Notes under the pieces: model-generated
Databases searched by the model: none
Told to the model about the DNA's origin: nothing
Seen by the model: only the letters and a program-made list of their open reading frames with translations
Part shown: positions 58,493 to 64,000 of the stretch, piece after piece
Layout of the letters: each line of letters opens with the position of its first letter
Position numbering within the stretch: position 1 is the stretch's first letter
Origin: Sphingomonas psychrolutea
Lineage (GTDB): Bacteria > Pseudomonadota > Alphaproteobacteria > Sphingomonadales > Sphingomonadaceae
NCBI RefSeq assembly: GCF_014636175.1
Contig: NZ_BMDW01000001.1
Location: 124,001-188,000, forward strand
Length of the DNA: 64,000 nucleotides
Reading direction: 5' to 3'
Position numbers and translations under genes: made by a program

Positions 58493-58951
58493 ATGCCCGC
58501 CCCCGACCTCATAACCGCCAAAATCGTCGCCTTTCTCGACGGCATCGGCATTCCCGTGGTCCTGACGCCGCTACCAGAGGATACGCTCCTCCCCGCCATG
58601 ACGGTGACGCGCGGCACCTTGCTGGTCGACCCCGCGCGGCTGACCTATCCCGGCGACCTGTTGCACGAAGCCGGCCATATCGCCGTAACCGATCCGGCGG
58701 TGCGCGATACGCTCGAAACGGTCGCCGACAATCAGAGCGAGGAGCTTGCCGCGATCTGCTGGTCTTACGCCGCCGCCCGGGCGATCGGGCTCGATCCGGC
58801 GATTGTGTTCCACGGCGATGGCTATCGCGGCAACGGGCCGTCGCTGGCAATGAGCTTTCAAATGGGGGTTTATCTCGGGGTGCATTTGCTCGTCGGTTAC
58901 GGCCTGACGAGCAACGCCGCTTATCCGGCGATGACACGCTGGCTGCGCTGA
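58493..58951 (+). CDS. Uncharacterised protein with HEAGH metal-binding motif
   Basis: 152 residues. GDLLHEAGHIAVTDPAVRDTLETVADNQSEELAAICWSYAAARAIGLDP contains HExxH-type HEAGH followed 20 residues later by NQSEELAA, a possible third Glu ligand, as in small zincin metallopeptidases. No signal peptide, so cytoplasmic. Family not recognised. It lies between the rpsI terminator and a convergent EAL gene. Confidence 0.7.
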   Translation: MPAPDLITAKIVAFLDGIGIPVVLTPLPEDTLLPAMTVTRGTLLVDPARLTYPGDLLHEAGHIAVTDPAVRDTLETVADNQSEELAAICWSYAAARAIGLDPAIVFHGDGYRGNGPSLAMSFQMGVYLGVHLLVGYGLTSNAAYPAMTRWLR

Positions 58952-58968
58952 ACGGTACCGACTAACGC

Positions 58969-59775
58969 TTATCCGGTGAGCGATTGCTGTCCGAACTGCA
59001 CCGCGAAGTGCACTTCCGGCAGATGTTCGAACCCAGGTTTCGCGAAATAGAAACCCTGGATGTAGCGTACGCCGATCTCGCGCAGCGCCTTCAACTCGCC
59101 CGCCGTCTCGATCCCCTCGGCGATGACCTTGACGCCGAGCGCGTCGCACATTCTGACCACACCGCCGACGATCATCCGCTGCGGCATACTGGTATCGAGA
59201 CCCCGGATCAGATCCATATCGAGCTTGATCAGGTCGGTCTGAAACCGTGCGAGCAAGTTCAGCCCGGCATAGCCTGCGCCGAAATCGTCGATCGCGGTAC
59301 CGAAACCCATTTGCTGATACGTGGCGATGATCTTGGAAACATGCTGAGGGTCGGCCATCTCCTCATTCTCGGTGAATTCGAAGATCAACCGGTCGCTCGG
59401 GAAAGCATTTGCCCGCGCGGTCTTGAGCGTCAATTGGATACAGGCGGCGGCGGAATAGACCGCATTGGGCAGGAAATTGATCGACAGGCGCGCCGGGGTG
59501 GCGAGGATGCCAGCCCGAGTCGCGGCTTCGATCGCCTTGACCCGGCATTGCTGGTCAAAGCCGTAGCGATTGGCATCGCTCACCTGGCTCAGGATGCTGG
59601 ACGCCGATTCGCCGCCCATGCCACGCACCAGCGCTTCATACGCAAACACACATTCCTGCTCGATATCGACGATCGGCTGGAACGCCATCGAGAAGGGCAA
59701 GTCGAATGTCGCGCCATCGCGGCATCCCTTGCAACCGGCTGCCACGGCGGACGGGGGTGTGAGACGTTCGTGCAT
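58969..59775 (-). CDS. EAL-domain cyclic-di-GMP phosphodiesterase
   Basis: 268 residues, EAL domain only: AFQPIVDIEQECVFAYEALVRGMGGESA, RLSINFLPNAVY, LIFEFTENEEMAD, TAIDDFGAGYAGLNLLARFQTDLIKLDMDLIRGLD and VIAEGIETAGEL. The catalytic Glu and Asp pair residues are present. A short N-terminal CKGCRDG (CxxC) is unusual and could bind metal or sense redox. Soluble. Confidence 0.9.
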   Translation of the reverse strand: MHERLTPPSAVAAGCKGCRDGATFDLPFSMAFQPIVDIEQECVFAYEALVRGMGGESASSILSQVSDANRYGFDQQCRVKAIEAATRAGILATPARLSINFLPNAVYSAAACIQLTLKTARANAFPSDRLIFEFTENEEMADPQHVSKIIATYQQMGFGTAIDDFGAGYAGLNLLARFQTDLIKLDMDLIRGLDTSMPQRMIVGGVVRMCDALGVKVIAEGIETAGELKALREIGVRYIQGFYFAKPGFEHLPEVHFAVQFGQQSLTG

Positions 59776-59838
59776 CCCGCGACAATGGCGCGTTACCCGT
59801 TAAGATTTAACGATAATCGCAAATGTAAAAGCGATGTG

Positions 59839-61104
59839 TCAGCGGGCGTCGATCGCAGCCACGGTCCCGGTCGCCATCGGTTCACGCCGCAGCGCCAGCG
59901 CGGCGCGTTCCGCCCCCTCCATCGCGCGCAGCACGTTGCCGCCCGCAAGCTTGGCAAGATCGCCGTCGCTCCACCCGCGCCGCGCGAGTTCCGCGAGCAA
60001 CGCGGGATAGGTATCGACTCCGTCCAGCCCTTGCGGCAGATCAGGCACGCCATCCATGTCGCCGCCCAGGCCGACATAATCGACGCCCGCCACCTTCGCG
60101 ATATGGTCGATATGGTCGGCGACTTTCGCGAGCGTCACAATCGGCCGGGGGTGCGCCTGTTCCCACGCGGCAAGCGCCGCCTTGGCCTTGTCGGGCTGGC
60201 CGATATACAGCCCGCCGAATGGCGGCGCGTTGTAGCTGGCGATTTCGCCATTGCGCGCCGCCTCCCACACCCGCCGCTCTTCCGAGATGTAGCTCGGCGC
60301 GAAATTGACCATGATGACGCCGCCATTCGCCGCGAGCAGTTTGAGCACCGCGTCCGATACATTGCGTGGATGATCGTCGAGCGCGCGCGCCGAGGAATGC
60401 GAGAAAATCACCGGTGCCGTGGTGACGCGCAACGCATCACGCATCGTCGCTTCGCTGACATGGCTGAGATCGACCAGCATGCCGAGCCGGTTGAGCTCGT
60501 GCACCACCGCCTCACCGAACTTGGTCAAGCCATCGTGCTGCGGGTCGTCGGTCGCCGAATCGGCCCAGGCGATCGTCCGGGAATGGGTCAGCGTCAGGTA
60601 CGACGCGCCAAGCCGCCGATAGGCGCGTAGCACCGAAAATTTGCCGTCGATCTGCCCGCCGCCCTCGACCCCGAGCAGCGACGCGATCCGCCCTGCCGCG
60701 TGGATGCGACGGACGTCGGCAGCGGTGACAGCCGGTTCGAACACCGTGGGATAGCGCGCAAAGATTTGCTGCATCAGCCCGATCTGGTCGAGCGTCGCCT
60801 CGACCTGTTCGGGGCCGGGCAAGCTTGCCGGCACATAGACCGACCAGAATTGCCCGCCGACCTGCCCCTTGCGCAGCCGCACAATGTCGGTGTCGAACTT
60901 GGCCGGATCGAGCCGGTTTAGGTCGATCGTCCAGCGCGCATCGCCCGCGACGCCGACCAAAGTCTCGCCCCAGTCATTATGCCCATCGATCAGCGGTGTC
61001 GCCTTAAGCACGCGCGCGACGCGGGCATCGACGTCGGACGGCGCGGCGTAAGCGGGAAGCGCTGCAAGCAGCGCAAGCGGAGCGAACAGGAGGGCTGGTT
61101 TCAT
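59839..61104 (-). CDS. M19 family dipeptidase, exported
   Basis: 421 residues with a signal peptide (MKPALLFAPLALLAALPAYA). The renal-dipeptidase metal ligands appear in order: LIDGHNDWG (HxD), the bridging Glu in SLLGVEGGGQID, His in LVDLSHVSEATM, and His in VIFSHSSAR. The C-terminal HIAKVAGVDYVGLGGDMDGV is the family signature. It cleaves dipeptides including D-amino-acid ones, periplasmic. The ATG at 61104 was chosen at the signal peptide. Confidence 0.94.
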   Translation of the reverse strand: MKPALLFAPLALLAALPAYAAPSDVDARVARVLKATPLIDGHNDWGETLVGVAGDARWTIDLNRLDPAKFDTDIVRLRKGQVGGQFWSVYVPASLPGPEQVEATLDQIGLMQQIFARYPTVFEPAVTAADVRRIHAAGRIASLLGVEGGGQIDGKFSVLRAYRRLGASYLTLTHSRTIAWADSATDDPQHDGLTKFGEAVVHELNRLGMLVDLSHVSEATMRDALRVTTAPVIFSHSSARALDDHPRNVSDAVLKLLAANGGVIMVNFAPSYISEERRVWEAARNGEIASYNAPPFGGLYIGQPDKAKAALAAWEQAHPRPIVTLAKVADHIDHIAKVAGVDYVGLGGDMDGVPDLPQGLDGVDTYPALLAELARRGWSDGDLAKLAGGNVLRAMEGAERAALALRREPMATGTVAAIDAR

Positions 61105-61152
61105 TGCGCCAGCATATCGATGCGGCGGGGTGCGGCAAGGCGTGTTCTGAGC

Positions 61153-61190
61153 GCCAGTCCCCTTCCGGCCTTCGCCGGGGAAGCAAAAGG
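61153..61190. repeat. Solitary REP-like arm
   Basis: CCCCTTCCGGCCTTCGCCGG with GGAAGC, one arm of the 15.5/47.4-kb repeat, with no partner nearby. Lies in the short gap between the dipeptidase and phosphoesterase genes. Confidence 0.4.
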
Positions 61191-61198
61191 AAAAACTT

Positions 61199-61963
61199 CT
61201 ACTCCGCCCGCTCGCGCACCAGCACTTCGTCCGGCGCGCTATCCATCGCCCGCACCACGACATCGAATTGCGCGCCATCCACCCGAATCTCATTGAACGA
61301 CGGCGGGGTCGTGCGGGTGCGTTCGGACAGCGTCCCCGCGCCGATCATCCGGATCGTCTGCCCGTCGATAACGTGGGTGATGTCGAACGGATCATGGACA
61401 TGCCCGGTCAGCACCGCATGTGCCCCCGCCTCGGCCAAGGCGGCCAGCGCATCGGCACCGCGATGCGTCCGAGCCGATGCCGACGTCGCGCCCTCGATCA
61501 GCGGGTGGTGGCACGCGATGAACACGAGCTTGCCCTTGGGCACCTCCGCGAGCAACGCCAGCGCCCGCGCGAGCGCGCCCTTGCTCACCTTGCCCTTCGA
61601 CCAATTCCACCGCCACTGCGCCCGCGCGGTCGTCACCAGCGGCACGATCGCAACGCCGGGCAAATCGAGCGGCACTTCCACAAGGCGCTTGATCGCGCCC
61701 ATCCGTTGATAGGGGCGGAAGAAACGATCGATCGGATTGAAATAGGGCAGATCGTGATTGCCGACCTCGACCGTTACCGGCACGCCAAGGCGTTGCAGCC
61801 AGCCGAGCCCGGCCGCGAATTCCCGCCGCCGTGCGCGCATCGTCAAGTCGCCGGTCATGATCACCGCATCGGGCTGCTCCGCCTTCACCACGGCTTCGAA
61901 CCACGCGATCGCCGTGGGATCCTCACGCCCGAAATGCACATCGCTGACATGGAACAGACGCAT
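61199..61963 (-). CDS. Metallophosphoesterase (calcineurin-like)
   Basis: 254 residues with the five-block dimetal signature: FHVSDVHFGR (DxH), MTGDLTMRARRREF (GDxx), VEVGNHDLPY (GNHD), ACHHPLIEG and LTGHVHDPF (GHxH). CpdA/3',5'-cyclic-nucleotide phosphodiesterase-like but substrate open. It starts at ATG 61963, overlapping the stop of the upstream lipid-kinase gene (TGATG), so the two are translationally coupled. Confidence 0.92.
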   Translation of the reverse strand: MRLFHVSDVHFGREDPTAIAWFEAVVKAEQPDAVIMTGDLTMRARRREFAAGLGWLQRLGVPVTVEVGNHDLPYFNPIDRFFRPYQRMGAIKRLVEVPLDLPGVAIVPLVTTARAQWRWNWSKGKVSKGALARALALLAEVPKGKLVFIACHHPLIEGATSASARTHRGADALAALAEAGAHAVLTGHVHDPFDITHVIDGQTIRMIGAGTLSERTRTTPPSFNEIRVDGAQFDVVVRAMDSAPDEVLVRERAE

Positions 61964-62793
61964 CAAGCCTCCGGGAGCGTCGTGACGAACCGGTCACGCG
62001 TCATGCTTACACGCACCACACTGCGCGGTTCCAGCATGATCGGCTCGCCGTCGACCAACGCGAGCGCGGGCTTATCGCCGCGCGTGCGGAATTCGCGCGT
62101 ATGGCACTGCGTCACCTCGGAGGCCGCAACCCAATCCCCGGTCAGCCATTCCCAGCCCAGCCTGGTCAGGGCGCGAAAATCGCGTGCATCGATCGCCGCG
62201 ACATCGAGATGCCCGGCCTTGGCGCGAACCAGCACCGCCTGCGCACCGTGCTTGAGCCCCGGCACCCCATCGAGCCGGATGCCGCGCCCGAACGTCCGCC
62301 GCCACGCATGCCGCAGTGCGCGCCCCAGCCCGCGCAACCGTCCGGCCCGGACCAGTTCGCGCGCGCGCACCCAATTCGCCGCCGGCCCGAGGATCAGCCC
62401 GACCAACGCGCGCTGTCCGGCCACTTCGACGCACGGCAGCGCGACCGTGCGCTCCTGTGTCACCGCCGCCGCAATGATCGCCGCCGGGTCCGCCGGGCCG
62501 TGGAGCAGCTTGGCGAGCATATTCATCGTGCCACCGGGCAAGATCAGGATCGCGCCGTTCCACTCGGCCAGCGCCGCCACCGCCGCATTGATCGTGCCAT
62601 CGCCAGCATACAGCACCGCGGTATCCACCCCCGCCGCATCGAGCGATTCGGGGGTCGGCAGCGCGTCATCCGGGAACGCCGTCCGCCCAACGAGCGTCAG
62701 GTCGCTTTCGACGAACAATGCGGCGAGCGCATCGGCCTTGGCCGGGGTCGCCGTGCCGGATTTCGGATTGGTGATGAACCAGAGTTTCTGCAT
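61963..62793 (-). CDS. Diacylglycerol kinase-family (DAGKc) lipid kinase
   Basis: 276 residues: KLWFITNPKSGTATPAKADAL at the N-terminus, LYAGDGTINAAVAALAEWNGAILILPGGTMNMLAKLL (GDGTIN..., GGTMN) and a C-terminal DGEPIMLEP. This is the DAGK catalytic domain, also found in YegS and sphingosine-kinase-like proteins. In a sphingolipid-making genus a sphingoid-base kinase role is conceivable but unproven. Paired with a phosphoesterase. Confidence 0.87.
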   Translation of the reverse strand: MQKLWFITNPKSGTATPAKADALAALFVESDLTLVGRTAFPDDALPTPESLDAAGVDTAVLYAGDGTINAAVAALAEWNGAILILPGGTMNMLAKLLHGPADPAAIIAAAVTQERTVALPCVEVAGQRALVGLILGPAANWVRARELVRAGRLRGLGRALRHAWRRTFGRGIRLDGVPGLKHGAQAVLVRAKAGHLDVAAIDARDFRALTRLGWEWLTGDWVAASEVTQCHTREFRTRGDKPALALVDGEPIMLEPRSVVRVSMTRDRFVTTLPEA

Positions 62794-62848
62794 GGCGTCG
62801 CCAACGCACGACTCCGCCAAAGGTGACGGCTGCGCAACGGAAAAAGCG

Positions 62849-64000
62849 CTAATCGACCGCGACGTGGATCGGTTCGTCGCCGGGCTTCGGTGGCGCAGGT
62901 CGCTGGAGCAGCAGCACCAGCGGCACGGCACACAGCGTCAGGATCATCATCAGCTTGAAATCGTCGAGATAGGCGATCATCGCCGCCTGCGCATTGACCA
63001 TTGCATCGGCGATGGCGAGCACCGCGTCGGTCGATCCGCCGGTGATCGAGCTCGCCACCGGATCGTTCGCGACCAGGCCAGGATCGGGAATGTGCTGCGC
63101 CAGTTCCGCATGGCTCGTCTGGATGTTGCGCGCCAGCAACGCCGTCACCACCGAAATGCCAACCGATCCGCCAATATTGCGCGACAAGTTCATCAGGCTC
63201 GACGCCTCAGTGCGATAATGCGGTGAAAGCGTGCCGAACGCCATAATATTGAGCGGGATGAAGACGAGGCCAAGCCCGATGCCCTGAATGAATCCAGTAA
63301 CGACGAAGGGCCGCGCGTCCATTTCGATCGTCCAACCGGTCATGTCATACAGCGACCAAGCCGCGATCAGCAGCCCGCCGCCGACCAAAAACCGCGGATC
63401 GACCTGCCGCTTCATCAACTGACCAGCGACGAACATCGAGCCGACAATCCCGATCCCGCGCGGCATCAGCAGGATCCCGGCATCGAGCACGGGATAGCCA
63501 TAGAGCGTTTGCAACATCGGCGGCAGCAACGCAATCGTCGCGGTCATCAGCACGCCGATGACGAGCATGAAACCGATGCCGGTCAATAAATTGCGATTGA
63601 GGAACAGTGCGCGGTCGAACATCGGGTTCTTCGCGGTCAGCAATTGCACCAGAAACAGCCACCCTGCGCCCAAGGCGACCATCCCTTCGGTCCACACTTC
63701 CCACGAACTGAACCAGTCCTGCGTCTGGCCGCGATCGAGCATCAGCTGGAACACGCTGATCGCCACCGCCAGCGTCGCGAAGCCGAACAAATCGAACCCG
63801 CGCCGTGTGATCTTACGCGACGGCAGCAACGTCCACAGGATCGCGAAGCACACCGCACCGATCGGCACGTTGACGTAAAAGCACCAGCGCCAATCATAAT
63901 TGTCGGTCAGCCAGCCGCCGATCACCGGCCCCAAAATCGGCCCGACCATGATCCCCATGCCCCAGATCGACATCGCAGCCGCCTGTTTGGAACGCGGGTT
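62849..64000 (-). CDS. DHA2-family MFS efflux transporter (EmrB/QacA-like), partial
   Basis: The frame is open from the window edge, reading NPRSKQAAAMSIWGMGIMVGPILGPVIGGWLTDNYDWRWCFYVNVPIGAVCF, the DHA2 motif C (GxxxGPxxGG). The C-terminal end at 62849 is followed by a non-coding gap. About 384 residues of the C-terminal two-thirds (helices ~5-14) are visible. Predicted proton-driven multidrug efflux with an EmrA/TolC-type partner, probably encoded beyond the edge. Confidence 0.9.
   Translation of the reverse strand, partial: NPRSKQAAAMSIWGMGIMVGPILGPVIGGWLTDNYDWRWCFYVNVPIGAVCFAILWTLLPSRKITRRGFDLFGFATLAVAISVFQLMLDRGQTQDWFSSWEVWTEGMVALGAGWLFLVQLLTAKNPMFDRALFLNRNLLTGIGFMLVIGVLMTATIALLPPMLQTLYGYPVLDAGILLMPRGIGIVGSMFVAGQLMKRQVDPRFLVGGGLLIAAWSLYDMTGWTIEMDARPFVVTGFIQGIGLGLVFIPLNIMAFGTLSPHYRTEASSLMNLSRNIGGSVGISVVTALLARNIQTSHAELAQHIPDPGLVANDPVASSITGGSTDAVLAIADAMVNAQAAMIAYLDDFKLMMILTLCAVPLVLLLQRPAPPKPGDEPIHVAVD

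Overview
The window is a high-GC (roughly two-thirds G+C by eye) alphaproteobacterial chromosome segment, almost certainly from a sphingomonad (Sphingomonas or a close relative). The basis is the gene order Nfu - nitroreductase - tsaB - rimI - mucR - fur - plsC-like - miaB - phoH - ybeY - corC - lnt - metK - trmB, plus a MucR/Ros regulator, a cone-less NrdA, dense REP-like palindromes and alphaproteobacterial protein signatures. No rRNA, tRNA, prophage, IS transposase or CRISPR array was recognised.

Layout. 0-1 kb: C-terminus of a type II NADH dehydrogenase, then a GIY-YIG nuclease gene between 32-bp perfect inverted repeats. 1-20 kb: an M16 peptidase and a housekeeping run (Fe-S scaffold, t6A and ribosome modification, Fur, acyltransferase, MiaB, PhoH/YbeY/CorC, lipoprotein acylation, SAM synthesis, TrmB). 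A vapBC pair with a nonsense-broken toxin sits inside the phoH-ybeY unit. 20-31 kb: accessory and metabolic genes (acetyltransferase, amidase, MFS permease, higBA-like TA pair, uvrB), a candidate structured RNA near 24.0-24.3 kb, and a LysM-endonuclease toxin with a YezG-like immunity gene. 31-40 kb: small membrane proteins, class I fumarase, a GGDEF-EAL-PilZ protein and a two-component system. 40-46 kb: nrdA and nrdB, separated by a repeat-embedded DUF559 nuclease gene and a chain of overlapping tiny membrane-protein genes. 46-48.4 kb: an accessory patch with small HTH and zinc-ribbon genes, a DUF4160/DUF2442 pair and a truncated parDE. 48-64 kb: cytochrome c', dxs, Zur/MerC, two tandem PAP2-family membrane proteins, ctaA, rplM-rpsI, an EAL protein, an M19 dipeptidase, a phosphoesterase/lipid-kinase pair and a DHA2 efflux pump cut by the window edge.

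The most unusual content is non-coding or modular. (i) A transcription unit on the minus strand at about 24.02-24.31 kb has an exceptionally long Shine-Dalgarno match (15 nt to the 16S 3' end), tiny overlapping ORFs, several stable hairpins and its own terminator. (ii) A four-copy family of composite hairpin repeats keeps its linker sequences while its stems change in a compensatory way; three copies sit against the 3' end of a gene reading toward them. (iii) Two different single nuclease genes (GIY-YIG and DUF559) are each embedded in REP-type palindromes. (iv) There are several toxin/immunity or TA loci, two of them visibly decaying. Protein identities were assigned from sequence motifs by eye, without database searches.
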